Shown: positions 12,144-23,284, counted from the stretch's first letter. The stretch is 64,000 bases of DNA from Proteles cristata cristata (GCA_017311185.1 JAESUZ010000756.1:2294001-2358000), one strand, 5' to 3'. Program-made: numbers and translations. Notes: generated by a model not told the origin, from the letters alone.

Positions 12144-12398
12144 CTTATTTTCTTTCTTTTTTAAGTGTTTGTGTATTTATTTTGGAAGAGAAAGAGTGTG
12201 TGAGCAGGTGAGGGGCAGAGAGAGAGGGAGAGAGAGAGCAGGGGAAGGACAGTGGGAGAGGGAGAGAGAGAGTCCTAAGCAGGCTCTGCACTGTCAGCGC
12301 AGAGCCTCACGCAGGGCTCGATCCCACGAACTGTGAGATCATGACCTGAGCTGAAATCAAGAGTTGAATGCTTAAGTAACTGAGACTTCAGGTGCCCC
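12144..12398 (-). mobile_element. CAN-SINE, class C, expanded GA tract
   Basis: Antisense copy ending 'caggtgcccc'. The purine tract at about 12190-12275 is duplicated or expanded relative to other copies, making this element longer than usual. Short flanking match 'atcact'. Confidence 0.88.
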
Positions 12399-12850
12399 AT
12401 CACTAAGTTTCTGAGACAACTTTCAGAAAAAACCACCTCAATCCTGGTGGCAATATCCTCATCTAAATTATTCATGTGAGCTTCACAAATTCCTACTAAC
12501 TCATTGATCATTTAACAATTATATCTAGAAGCTTCTTCTGAAATCCATATTCATCTACTTTAAAAACGCTCCCTTCTCCCTAATAAAAGTCCAGGCCTCT
12601 TTCCCTTGCCCACCCCCTCCTCTGTGGGCTAGAAAAAACTCAAGACCTTCATCTCCATTATAAGCACAATTTCCATGAAAACCAAAATAAGGAGAGAAGG
12701 AAGAATGGGAAAATATGAAGTTCCTGGCACAACTTTCCCCACTTCTCTCTTCCTCTTGATCCCCCATCCCAGGCTCCATTGGTTCCTATCACGCCCACAG
12801 TAGTGTCTCTCTCACCTTGGGTACTTGGTGACATTGTCAATTCCCCAGAC
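12399..12850. other. Non-coding, no recognised element
   Basis: Single-copy-looking, pyrimidine-rich sequence between a SINE and the repeat-free block that follows. Confidence 0.35.
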
Positions 12851-13430
12851 ACCTGTCACTTAACTTCCCCTTGCTCCTGCCAACCTGGGCCAAAGCGACA
12901 ATGAGCTCTGGCCTGAATATTGACAAAGGCATGAACATAAAACACCTACAGGTTTGTTTTATGTCTGTAAGACTTTTTAACCACCAGCCACCTCTAGCAA
13001 TAGCCCGCCTTCCAACCCAGGAAATTAAAACCCTTGACATGAATATCAGGAAAGTAATCTTCCTGGAAACCCGCACGGGTGGTGACACAAAGGGTAAAGA
13101 TGTCAGTAATTACCCAAGGCCACCGCAAGGAGAATCAGGTGTTCCTATCTCCCGGCTCCCAGCACAAGGCCTACTTCTCTATTTACAGAGCGCAGTGTTG
13201 CTGTAATAGCCTAATTGATTTATAATGTTTTTCTCCATATTGTACCATGTGTGCAGTTAGTTACTCAAAAGGAAATGCAGTTCAGCTCACTGGCCGCATC
13301 TGCTGCGAGTCAGGGGCGTACAGTTCCATGCCCTATTTTCCAGATGGCTTGGTTAACATTCAGGGAAACCTAATGACTCAGCCAGAGCTGCAAAATAAAC
13401 TGGGGGAGCTCAGGTATAATCGGACCTAGG
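12851..13430. other. Repeat-free block, candidate conserved non-coding element
   Basis: About 580 bp of balanced composition with no recognisable repeat. It holds homeodomain-like AT motifs ('cctaattgatttataatg', about 13210-13227) and an AP-1/MARE-like 'atgactcagcc' near 13374-13383. Open frames exist on both strands, including one of 111 codons at 12871-13206, but look like chance. Regulatory function is only a guess; conservation cannot be assessed here. Confidence 0.25.
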
Positions 13431-14054
13431 AGAACTACCCCAGATGGAAAAAAAAAACACAGCACAATCTCAAAATGCAAGCCAAACATACAATACTGTG
13501 AGGAAGCGTAAAAAAAAAAAAAAAATGTGGAGTGTTCTTTTCTCCTGCATTCAATCACACATTAGTTCACCCACATAACAAATATTCATTGAGTAATTAG
13601 GAGATGTCTGTTTTCTTCCATTATGCAGTGGTAAGCTCATAGATACCTTGGGTGCTTTTCTGGAGCCCACAGTCAGGTGGCAGAAGAGGCACATATGAAA
13701 TAAATAATCACATGAATGTGAACGTGAATGTGGAAGAGACATGCACAGTGGATGTGGAAGGAAGTACAGTGTTCTGAGTCACAGGAGTCTTCTCTGAGTA
13801 AGAGGTGCTAAATCTGAGACTGAAGTATGAGTAAAGATTAGCTCCAGAGGGAGGAAAGGAGTTCTGGGCAGAGGGAACAGCAGATTAAGTATCTTGGTGA
13901 ATTCCAGGAAGTGTGGGAAGGCTGATGTGACTACAGCATAGGGAGATGTGGAAAGTAGTATAGGTAAGGCTAGAAATGTTAAGAAGGAGCCAGACAAATT
14001 AAGGCTTTGAGGTTTAAGAATTTTGTCTAACTATCTACCTGTCTCTCTATCTAT

Positions 14055-14240
14055 CATCTATTTATTTTTAGAGCAAGGGAGAGGGGGAGAGGGAGATTGA
14101 CAGAGGGGTGGCGGGGGAGAGAAAATCTTAAGCAGGCTTCATGCTCAGTCCACATGGGTTTTGATCCCAGAACTCTGGAATTATGACCTGAGCCAAAATC
14201 AAGAGTTGGACTCTCAACCGACTCAGCCACCCAGGCACCC
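14055..14240 (-). mobile_element. CAN-SINE, class C
   Basis: Antisense, ending 'cacccaggcaccc'. It carries the class C signature 'gccaaaatcaagagttgga'. Together with the next sense copy, 25 bp away, it forms a divergent inverted SINE pair. Confidence 0.88.
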
Positions 14241-14265
14241 ATCTTTTAGGAATTTTATATGTGGA

Positions 14266-14466
14266 GGGGTACCCGGGTGGCTCAGTTGTTTAAGTGTGTG
14301 ACTTCAGCTCATGTCATGATCTCACAGTTTGTGGGTTTGAGCCCCACATTAGGCTTTGGGCTGACAATGCAGAGCCTGCTTTGGATTCTCTGTTTCCCTT
14401 TCTCTCTGTTTTCCCCTGCTTGTGCTTTCTCTCTCTCAAAAATAAAAAGAAAATTTTTAAAAATTT
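14266..14466 (+). mobile_element. CAN-SINE, intermediate class
   Basis: Head 'ggggtacccgggtggctcag'. The middle ('gacttcagctcatgtcatga') is class B-like, but 'cagagcctgctttggattct' is class C-like. The tail is an A-rich 'caaaaataaaaag'. Confidence 0.88.
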
Positions 14467-14469
14467 GAA

Positions 14470-14843
14470 GGATTAAATATGCAGAATCTAAAACAAACAA
14501 ACAAACAAAACAAAACAAACTCAGAAACAGTAGAAAAGTGCTTGCCAGAGGGAATAGGGAGAGGTTGACAGATGATAGAAGCTGTCAGCTATAAGATGAA
14601 TAAAGTCTGACGATCCAATGTATATATAACATGGTGACTGTAGTTGATAAGACTATATTGCATAACTGAAATTTGCTAAGAGAACAGAACTTAAATGTTC
14701 TCCTATATGTGAATATGTGAGGTGACAAATGTATTCATTAACTGGGTAGGAAGAATTTTTTCATGCAATATCGAATCATTCCTATGTATGCCTTAAATAT
14801 CTTACAATTTTATTGATCAATTAAGCATTAATAAAGCTGGGAA
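14470..14843 (+). mobile_element. L1 3' UTR fragment
   Basis: 'aaatatgcagaatctaaaac', then 'cagaaacagtagaaaagtgc', 'catggtgactgtagttgata', 'aaatttgctaagagaacaga' and 'ttaataaagctggg' follow the 3' UTR of mid-age mammalian L1 (L1MB/L1MC-like). Inserted in sense orientation inside the antisense L2. Confidence 0.82.
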
Positions 14844-15575
14844 AAGATTTATATTTTTAAGTATCAGAAAAACATTAAATTAAACCTTTTAAATAGAAGG
14901 GATCATATGATTTAAAATTTTAAACATTTCTTCTCTCTGCTCCATGGAGAGTGGAGACAAGTTTGGGAGTATAAGGTGAGGAAGCAAAGAATGAGGTTGG
15001 AAACCAGGTGGACTGAGGTCTCTAGCTTGGGCTTGGGTGAAGGTGGTGGCAATGGAGGAAGCTGCATGGCTTAGAGAGATAACCAAGAGGCAAAATCAGT
15101 AAGAGGGGATGGGAGACTGAACGTGGAATGGGAGAGAGAATCGAAGAAGGCTGCCCTGCTTTCTCTCTTGAGCAACAGTGTGTGGATGACATTTACTGAG
15201 CTGGGAAAGGGCAGAGTGGGAGATATTAATTCTGAATCCTTATCATAGAGATGGAATTTAAAACAAGAGGGTGGAATAAATCATTCTGAGGGGAAGAGTA
15301 AACCAGGGGTAAAAGAGAGCTCAAGACTGAGGGTTGCAAAATTCCAACTTTAGAGGTCAAATTGGAGGAAGCCCTCAGAAGGAAGAAGGAGGAGAGTCTC
15401 TGGAGAGATGAGAGATAAACCACAAGAACATGATACTCCAGGGGTCTCAGAAGAAGTAACGTATGGGTTATTGGCTTTGCTGAAGGCAGCTGAACTAGTA
15501 GAAACCATGAGGACTGAAAAATGCCTTGGGGTTCAGAAGCATGAGAGCCATTAATGACATGTAAAAGACCAGTTT

Positions 15576-15975
15576 TGTGGATACATGTCATGTTTTCAAA
15601 GACGCAAACTCAATGTCAGATTTGACAGCTGAGATGTTGTGTGAGGGACACCAACATGCTAAGTACTAAAGGGAACACAGGAAGATTAAATGGGTGGGAG
15701 AAAGGAGACTTTGCCTGAAGCTCAAACTTTTTAAAAAATTTTTTCATTTTCCTAAATCCTCTGGCTGGTCAGAATACAACATGGTAGGAACGAAGGCACT
15801 AAACAGTGATGGAGCTGGGGATTGTGGCTTTTCCTTGCTAGGAGAGGAAAGTATGCAGAAGATGATGATGGAATAATCTCAGCATGCCTCCACCAGTGGA
15901 GAATTCAACATCTACCGGGAGGGTCCACATTTGTCCTCCATCTACACCAGCCATTCTCAAGCCAGGGTAATCATT
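15576..15975. other. Non-coding, no recognised element
   Basis: Single-copy-looking sequence downstream of the L2. Confidence 0.35.
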
Positions 15976-15983
15976 AGAATGAT

Positions 15984-16111
15984 ATGTTTACTGAGGGCTG
16001 ATAGGGGTGGGGGAGAGGGGAAGGAGGGTGATGGGCATGGGGGAAGGCACTTGTTGGGATGAGCACTGGGTGTTATATGGAAACCAACTTGACAATAAAC
16101 TATTTAAAAAA
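15984..16111 (+). mobile_element. 5'-truncated L1 3' end, young carnivore type, with 8-bp TSD
   Basis: 'gatgggcatgggggaaggca', 'gggatgagcactgggtgtta' and 'gacaataaactattt' match the end of the younger L1 at 34.44-34.58 kb, so both belong to one subfamily. The TSD 'agaatgat' is at 15976-15983 and 16112-16119. Confidence 0.85.
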
Positions 16112-16119
16112 AGAATGAT

Positions 16120-16785
16120 CTCTATACCCATAACTATTCTAATTCGGCAAGCACATGGCTGGTGTGTTCTATAAAGTCTGGAATTAGTGTTCTATAAAGT
16201 TCACAGATAATTCTGCTGATCACTCAGTCAGGGGACCACTCTTTCAGTTACTCTTGGTTTGGTTTCTACCATAATAATCCCTGATAATTCAAACAAAGAG
16301 CTACATAAAGCTGTTCGCTTTTTCCCTTGTTGTCTTGTAGAAAATGGGACACAAAAAGATCATATTTTTGGCTCTCTAATAATAGTGCCAGGAAGTGTCA
16401 AAGAGTTAGTAATTTTTTCTCTGATCAGAGAAAACCAGGCCTGAACAATAAATGTAGCATAATTGATTACATGCATAGAACACTTGATTTGCAAATGCTT
16501 CATATTAACCTAGGATGAATGTTGGGAGACATTTATCGTCTCCATTAACTCCATTTTTCAGATCAAGAAACTGAGTCAGAGAGCTTAAACACACAGCCAT
16601 TATATGATAAAGTGGAGACTTCAATCCAGATTTTTTTCTCTCCAAGTACATATTTTTATGAGAAGCTGACCATCATACTGACTTTTGAGATGAAGATATA
16701 CGTAAAAGGGGGCATTTGGCCTTTATACCTTAATATATAAATGTGTACATGTTTGGTTCATTTATCATTATATGCATATATCATA
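16120..16785. other. Non-coding; short direct repeat
   Basis: Single-copy-looking sequence. A 14-bp direct repeat 'gtgttctataaagt' occurs at 16164-16177 and 16187-16200. Confidence 0.4.
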
Positions 16786-16787
16786 TA

Positions 16788-17022
16788 CAGTAAAACCCTG
16801 GATTGCAAGCATAATTCATTCCAGAAAACATGCTTGTAATCCAAAGCACTTGTATATCGAATCGAATTTTGAGTACCACTGGCTCAGTTGCGATCATGTG
16901 ATATTCGGCATCATGAACTACTCATATTGCAAGACGTTTATCAAGTTAAAACTTATTAGAAATGTTTGCTCATCTTGCAGAACACTCACAGAACAAGTTA
17001 CCCCCAATCCAAGATTTTACTT
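16788..17022. mobile_element. Tc1/mariner-Tigger-like MITE, copy 1
   Basis: A 235-bp element flanked by TA (16786-16787 and 17023-17024). The terminal inverted repeats are near 'cagtaaaaccctggattg' and its reverse complement 'caatccaagattttactt'. Internally it matches the copy at 54986-55222 along its whole length ('gcaagcataattc', 'cttgtaat', 'tatcaagttaaaa', 'aactcacagaac'-like stretches). It has no transposase. The TA target and TIRs point to a non-autonomous Tc1/mariner or pogo/Tigger derivative. Confidence 0.75.
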
Positions 17023-17024
17023 TA

Positions 17025-17377
17025 CATACATATCTATATGCATTTAAAAAATGATTGACTCTATACCCAAGTACAGAAAGAAAAATAAAGTAGAAGTTAT
17101 CATGATTTTTGCCCACAAAAGAGCCTACAATTTCCATGCAAAGATGTAGCATATATTTTTATAGTGGTCAGAGGAGTAATAGCACAAGGCTGCTCAGCTA
17201 AGTGCAAGGTGAATGCTATGGATCATATTAGCTGCTGAAGATCAGATGGAAGTGGATTCGATGTGTCTCATGAAACTCAATGTCAGGGCCCTTCACTTGT
17301 ATGTATTAGGTTCTGGGACGAATCCTATGAACATGTTCATGATGTTATATGTATTTGTAAAATGGGCAAAAGACATT
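17025..17377. other. Non-coding, no recognised element
   Basis: AT-rich single-copy-looking sequence. Confidence 0.35.
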
Positions 17378-17564
17378 AAAATTTTTTAAGTGTTTATTTT
17401 TGAGAGAGGGAGAGAAGGAGTGAGAGTAGGGAAGGGGCAGAGAGAGAGCAGGAGACACAGAATCCGAAGCAGGCTCCAAGCTCTGAGCTCTCAGCATATG
17501 GACCATGAGATCATGACCTGAGCCGAAGTCTGACACTCAAACCACTGAGCCATCCAGGCGCCCC
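17378..17564 (-). mobile_element. CAN-SINE, class B
   Basis: Antisense, ending 'catccaggcgcccc'. It contains 'aatccgaagcaggctccaag' and 'gagccgaagtctgaca'. Related sequence ('aaaagacatt' and 'aaaagtaagacatt') flanks both ends. Confidence 0.88.
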
Positions 17565-17966
17565 AAAAGTAAGACATTTTAATTGTAAGGTATTTTACCG
17601 GTCTCTTTCTGCTTTGACTTCAACTGCATTACATTTCTTCTCCTGTCCATTGGTGCAGGAGTGTTCCTGGACATTCTGCTGGACATTCTGGAGTTCCTGC
17701 TACGGGGTATTTGAATCAGGTTTAGTGGGATATGTTTAGATGTCTCACAATGATTCCTGTGTTCGTTAAAATACAGGGAGCAGCGCTGGTCTGTGAATGA
17801 CTTTTAGGATGACTTTTATTGCCTCTCTCCAAGCTCTCTGGCATCAGGTCACTCACAGCAGTTCTGGGCTAGAGGTCTTCTCCCATAGGACGAGGCCTTA
17901 CAGTACCTGCCGTGAGAAGCACGCATATAGGTAGTTGTTAATGAGCATCTCAATTCAAAGATTATG
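17565..17966. other. Non-coding, no recognised element
   Basis: Single-copy-looking sequence. A short local direct repeat 'ctggacattctg' lies near 17666-17692. Confidence 0.35.
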
Positions 17967-18093
17967 GGGGTGCCTGGGTGGCTCAGTTGGTTAAGCGTCA
18001 GACTCTTGATTTTGACTTGGGTCATGATCTCATGGTTGGCTGGTAAGAACCCTGCACTGGACTCTGCGTTGACAGTAAGGAGCCTGATTGGGA

Positions 18094-18131
<38 letters not shown>

Positions 18132-18222
18132 TTTTTCCCCTTCTTCTCTCTCTCCATCTCTGTCTGCTTCGACTCAGCTCATGTGCATGCTCTCTCTCTC
18201 TCTCAAAATAAATAAATAAAGA
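17967..18222 (+). mobile_element. CAN-SINE, class C, long CT tract
   Basis: Head 'gggggtgcctgggtggctca', class C middle 'gactcttgattttgacttgg' and 'gattgggattctctctctct'. The (TC)n region is expanded to about 60 bp. Tail 'caaaataaataaataaag'. Confidence 0.9.
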
Positions 18223-19222
18223 TAAAAGTATGTATAACGTGTCACCACATAAGAAATCTTAAGATTCCTTGGAATCATAGAGGTCATATATGAAAAAAAC
18301 CTGATAGATGTTTCTCCAAATTTGACAGCAGCCTCAACTATCAATTTTTAAGTCAATTATTCATGCTAGAGGAAAGACTGGGGTTTCTTTCTAGTCTGTG
18401 TATAAAAAATGATAACACAAGCTCATTGTCCTCTGGAAAGGTGATCACAAAGATAAAGCCGAAAAATGTATTATAGAGCCATCTCAGGCAGTTTACTAAT
18501 ACACTTGCTTATATAATGCTTGTGGTATTTGTCAACTTTTAGATTTTCCTAAATAAATAATTCTTATTCTAAGGACTTATTTACTTTGCAAACTTATATT
18601 TTTTTTATTTTGTATATATGTATTTTTTTTCCTTAAAGAGCATTCTCCGCATGCTATGTAAGTTGCAGGGCCCACAATAAATGGATCTTCCCCTGAGTTT
18701 AGAAAATGGATAGGCCGCAGGGGACGTTAGACAAAGCTTCGTGACTTCTAGAAAGTGGGGGAAGCATTTGAGTTAGATACAACAATGCTATGGGTGAGGA
18801 GGCAACATGAAGCAAGAGCCCAGTCTGGAAAGAGCATTTGGAGACTGTTACTAGCATCCTTAAAAGGTTGCTTTGTTGTTATTGTTTTGCTTTTTTGTTT
18901 TGTTTTATTTTTGTTTGTTTTGCTTTGGTCATTCAAGATTTATTGCATTTCACTGCTGAAGAGTGCAAACATCTCCCAATGTTCCCATGTAGGGTTGCTA
19001 CAAAAGACCCAGAGTGCCTCTTAAATTTCAGTTTCAGATGAACAAGGAAGAATTTTTAAGTATAAATGTTCCATACAGGAGACATATTTACACTATGACA
19101 TTATTTATTATTTATCTGAAATGCAGGTTTGACTGGAAGCCCCGTATTTTTATTTGCTAAACCTGCCAACTTTATCCCCAGGATGAAATTGAGAATTATT
19201 TTTTTAAACAGTACAAATTTTC
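18223..19222. other. Non-coding, AT-rich, no recognised element
   Basis: About 1 kb without recognisable repeats except short T/A-rich runs (18598-18630 and 18880-18925). Overlapping frames on both strands at 18750-19040 are products of T-rich sequence. Confidence 0.4.
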
Positions 19223-19265
19223 TTTAAAAAAAAAAATAATGTTTATTTTTGAGAGGGAGTAGAGG

Positions 19266-19303
<38 letters not shown>

Positions 19304-19430
19304 CAAAGCAGGTTCCAGTCTCTGTGCTGACAGATTGGGGCAGGACTCGAACTCACTAGATCATGATCTGAGTGAGGGCATGACCTGAGCCAAAGTTGGA
19401 TGCTTAACCAACTGAGCCATGCAGGTGCCT
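19223..19430 (-). mobile_element. CAN-SINE, class B, with (AG)n
   Basis: Antisense, ending 'catgcaggtgcct'. The purine tract is a clean (AG)n at 19271-19299. An extra 'tgatctgagtgagggca' segment next to the B-box region is atypical. Confidence 0.87.
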
Positions 19431-20124
19431 CTAAAGTTGAAAATTCTGAAGGAAAATCAATTTTACTTTTGGCTTCTGATTTCAGACCAGGGGTCTTCCA
19501 AACACTCTCCACTTCACCGGCCACTAAGTTATGTCCAAAGCACACACCTTTTGGATTTATGGAACTTCCTTGGTCACACAGAGCAGAACAAGTTAACAGT
19601 GAGACAGCACTAATGAAAGATAAACTACCCACTTAAAGTTAGTGGCAAAGCTTTTTTCTGGGAAACAAATATTAGAGACTGAAGTAAAGGCAATCACCAG
19701 TGTCACCAGTGAGAATGCTATTGTCACAATCTGAATGAAATCCAGGAGCACTTCACTCAGACAGATCCGAGGGCTAGAAACCTAAATCCATGTAAATCCA
19801 GGGGCGATTTAGCTTGGTTAATTACTGAGGCATCCTTTGCTTTATAAAAAAACTTTTAAAAGATGTTTGGAATATAATTTGATTTCCTTGACTGAAAAGT
19901 AGTTTAACACGGCTTTTTATTTTCAAAACTCACTTTGATGCAATCCTGTGCTCATTTATACACTAACAAATATACGTTTGCTGTTGTGTAGATTAAGGTC
20001 ACTAGGTTTAGGAAATAAAAATATAGAATAATGAGTTAAATTTGAATTGCTGATAAGTAGCACATAATCCTTCTGTATAAAGATGGGATAGCCTTTGTTA
20101 TCTGTCAGCAATTCAAATTTAAAC
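19431..20124. other. Non-coding, no recognised element
   Basis: Single-copy-looking, AT-rich in its second half. Confidence 0.35.
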
Positions 20125-20136
20125 GGTCATCCTGTG

Positions 20137-20388
20137 GGGATCCCAGGTGGCTCAGTCAGTTTAGCATCCGACTTCAGCTCAGGTCATGATCTCACAGACC
20201 ATGATGATCTCCAGCCCCACGATGGGCTCTGTGCTGACAACTCAGAGCCCGGAGCCTGCTTCAGATTCTGTGTCTCCTCCTCTTCTCTGTTTCCTCCCCC
20301 ACTCATGCTCTTTCTCTCTGTCTCTCTTCTCTCTCTCTCTCAAAAATAAATAAAACATTAATAGTTTTATTAAAAATGAAAAAAAAAT
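20137..20388 (+). mobile_element. CAN-SINE, class B, with 12-bp TSD
   Basis: Head 'ggatcccaggtggctcag', class B body 'gacaactcagagcccggagc', tail 'caaaaataaataaaacatta' plus A-rich extension. TSD 'ggtcatcctgtg' at 20125-20136 and 'ggtcatactgtg' at 20389-20400 (one mismatch). Confidence 0.92.
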
Positions 20389-20400
20389 GGTCATACTGTG

Positions 20401-21128
20401 GTGTGTTTGGCACCCCTATATGGGACACAATCTGATATTCCTGATTTTGAAGGCACACAAAGATGAAAGAAAAGAAGAGGGGAGAAAAAAAGAGAAGGTT
20501 GTGAGTATACAATATACTGCATTTTATCATAGATACCTGGCAATGGGAAGGTCTGAAGTCTCCCTAGGAGATTGGTAGAATTATATTCCTACCTAGTCTT
20601 GAGCCACTTTTGGTTTTGTGACCTAGTGGCCACCTGTAAAAAACCAGGTATTTACAAAGCAACTGAGAGACACCTACTTTGTACATAGTCTATTGCATAT
20701 TATTCTTCCAACTCAGTCCACACCCCAAGGATTATCCCTCTGCAGGACTTCTAGCAGAAGGTCAGAGAGTTCAGAAAAGAAGATCTTCCAAACTGCTATC
20801 TGTTGCAACTTCAAAGGTTTATGGATCACCTGGAGGAGTTAATACATCGGAATGAATGTGGGTGGAAGACTGTGGGAGTTGTAACTCTTGATGTTTCTCG
20901 ACTCTACTTCAAGATTTTACCTTTCTTGGAGAATTTGACTATTTGAGTTTTACAATAGTGGAAACTATTCAAAGATGAAATAAATTGCCCCAGTGGGGAG
21001 TTGAGTCCCTTGTGTTTGGAAGACTGGGTGAGCATTTGGTGGGCATGTCAGAGAGGTGGTGAGTATTTGGTAGAGCATGTTTATTCAGGGTTTGGATTTG
21101 CTCTCATGATCATTTTTCCGGTCTTGAA
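20401..21128. other. Non-coding, mostly unrecognised
   Basis: A weak antisense MIR-like stretch may lie at about 20660-20750. The rest is single-copy-looking. Confidence 0.3.
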
Positions 21129-21130
21129 AG

Positions 21131-21330
21131 TGGGTGTAGCATAGCACAGGTTCTAGAATCATTTAGATATGGAATAAAACTTACAACTTTACCTTTTATT
21201 AACTTTGAGTAAATTACTGAATTTTTTAAGCATCAATTTCTCTATTTATTAAATGAGGGCAAGCCTAATGAGTCATTACAAAAATTAAATAGATAATGCA
21301 TATAAAGCACAGAGCACTTAATACACACTC
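21131..21330 (+). mobile_element. MIR SINE relic, sense
   Basis: 'gtgtagcatagcacaggttc', 'ttgagtaaattactgaat', 'catcaatttctctatttatt', 'aaatgagggcaag' and 'ataaagcacagagcactta' match MIR in order. Confidence 0.75.
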
Positions 21331-21340
21331 ACACATGTGC

Positions 21341-21353
21341 GTGCACACACACA

Positions 21354-21399
<46 letters not shown>
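21341..21399 (+). repeat. Compound (CA)n-(TA)n microsatellite
   Basis: A short (CA)n run passes directly into about 21 uninterrupted TA units (about 21357-21398). (TA)n of this length can extrude cruciforms and is commonly length-polymorphic. Confidence 0.95.
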
Positions 21400-21402
<3 letters not shown>

Positions 21403-21744
21403 TGAAATGTTAGCTATTTCTTAAGTTCCTTCAAGTTCTGAGATTATATACTTCCATAAACTTCAGCCAGTAAAACTAACTATGGGGATTTAAAGAGACC
21501 AGGATATAGTTCAAATTCTACCATGATAATAATTAAAAAGTTATCAGAGTCCTTTGGTGTACTCTTTTAGAACTGACTCAAGAAAATTAATTTGGGTTCT
21601 ATTTTTCTTGTCTCTCTTTCTTACGGGCACAACATTAAGTACATATCTGATGTTCAGGAAATCACATTTCATGGGAACTCAGATCTTCTTTGCCATACAT
21701 GAGAATAGGGACTTTGATATTTATTCCATAAAACCCCTGACTAG

Positions 21745-23210
21745 AAATAAGAAAATAAATTCAACATACATGGACAGTTGATTTATGATAAAGAAGCCAA
21801 GAACATACAATGAAGAAAAGAAGGCTTCTTCAATAAACGGTGTTAGAGGGATGCCTGGGTCACTCAGTCAGTTGAGTGTCTGACTTTGGCTCAGGTCATG
21901 GTCTCGCAGATTGTGAGTTTGAGGCCTGCATTGGGCTCTTTGCTGTCAGTGCAGAGCCTGCTTCAGATCCTCTCTTCCCTTCTCTCTCTGCCATCCCCCA
22001 CTCACTCTCTCTCTCTCAAAATAAATAAATAAACTTCAAAAAAAATGGTGTTGGAAAAACTGAACAGCCATGCAAAAGAATGAAGCTAGACCACTATGTA
22101 CATCACACATAAAAATTAACTCAAAATGGATTAAAAATTTGAATATAAGACCTGAAACTATAAAATTCACAGAAGAAAACATAGGCAATATGTTCATGGA
22201 TATCAGTCTTAGCAATGTGTTTGTGGATCTGACTCCAAAGCCAAGAGAAACAGATATATAAACAAATAGGACTACATCAAAATAAAAAGCTTCTGCACAG
22301 TGAAGGAAATCATCAAAATGAAAAGGCAACCTATTCATTGGGAGAAGATATTTGGAAATCATACATCTCATAAGAGTTTAATACCCAATATATATCAAGA
22401 ACTTATACAACTAAACAATAAACAAAACCTCACACAACCTTATTTAAAAATGGGCAGACGATCTGAATAGACATTTTTCCAAAGAAGACCTACAGATGGC
22501 CAACAGGCTCATGAAAAGATGTTCAACACCACTACCACTAATTATTAGGGAAATGCAAATGAAAACCACAAAGGGCTACCACTTCACGCCCGATGTAACA
22601 GCTATTATCAAAAAGACAAGAAATAATAAGTGTTGGAGAGGATGTGGATAAAGGAAACCCTGTACACAGTTGGTAGGAATCTAAGTTGGTGTAGCAATAT
22701 GGAAACCATATAGAGGTTCCTCAAAAAATTAAAAATAGACCTACCATGTGATGCAGCTATACTTTTGGGTATTTATCCAAAGAATACAAAAACACTTATT
22801 CTAAAAGATATATTCATTCTTATGTTCGTTGTAGCATTATTTGCAACAGCCAAGATATGGAAGCAAACTAAGTGTCCTTCAAAGGATGAATTGTTAAAGA
22901 GGATGTGGCATATACATGCAATAGAATATTACTCAATCATTAAAAAAGGATGAGATCTTGCCTTTTGCGACAATATAGATGGACCTAGAAGGTATAATAC
23001 TAGTGAAGTAAGTAAGACAGAGAAGTCTTGATACCATATGATTCCATGCATGGGTGGAATTTAAAAAATGAACTAACTAAACAATACAGAAACAAACAGA
23101 TTCATCAATCTGTTGAGGGGAAAGGGGTTGGCCTGTGGGCAACCTGGATGAAGGAGTTCAGCTGGATGGTAACTAGATTTTGGTGGTGATCATTTTGTAT
23201 ATATAGATGT
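21745..23210 (+). mobile_element. L1 3' end (ORF2 C-terminal part), decayed
   Basis: Sense L1 relic beginning near 'acatggacagttgatttatg'. ORF2 landmarks appear in order: 'atgcaaaagaatgaagctag', 'agcttctgcacagtgaagga', 'atggccaacaggctcatgaa', 'tggagaggatgtggataa', 'cagccaagatatggaagcaa', 'atggcatatacatgcaatag' (approximate). Stops and indels break the frame. A remnant C-terminal peptide is readable at 22765-22953. A SINE interrupts it and a (GGAA)n array follows immediately. Confidence 0.9.
21848..22045 (+). mobile_element. CAN-SINE inside L1
   Basis: Head 'gggatgcctgggtcactcag', 'gctgtcagtgcagagcctgc', tail 'caaaataaataaataaactt'. It is flanked by related 'ggtgtta'/'ggtgttg' copies from the L1 target. 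Confidence 0.9.
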
Positions 23211-23284
23211 GGAAGGAAGGAAGGAAGGAAGGAAGGAAGGAAGGAAGGAAGGAAGGAAGGAAGGAAGGAAGGAAGGAAGGAAGG
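23211..23284 (+). repeat. (GGAA)n microsatellite
   Basis: About 18 uninterrupted GGAA units at the 3' border of the L1 relic. GGAA arrays are known potential ETS-family binding platforms, but nothing here shows such use. Confidence 0.97.

Larger units (their letters stand above)
13565..15575 (-). mobile_element. L2 LINE (ORF2 C-terminal part and 3' end), antisense, interrupted
   Basis: The left part starts with 'aacaaatattcattgagtaa' and includes 'gttctgggcagagggaacag'. The right part (about 14890-15575) includes 'ggtggtggcaatggagga', 'tctcttgagcaacagtgtg', 'gacatttactgagctgggaa' and 'tagaggtcaaattggaggaa'. These are reverse complements of L2 ORF2 and its 3' region, in the expected order. 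The copy is broken by SINEs at 14055-14240 and 14266-14466 and by an L1 3' UTR at 14470-14843. No reading frame survives. Confidence 0.8.

Noticed and set aside
16772..17047. Similar open frames at 16772-17047 and 54996-55238 that look like two members of a novel small protein family
   Set aside because: Both lie in the two copies of the same TA-flanked MITE. The peptide similarity is a by-product of DNA homology, and the frames run through the terminal inverted repeats.
21357..21398. (TA)n as a replication-origin or matrix-attachment element
   Set aside because: Nothing beyond base composition supports such a role; kept only as a microsatellite.
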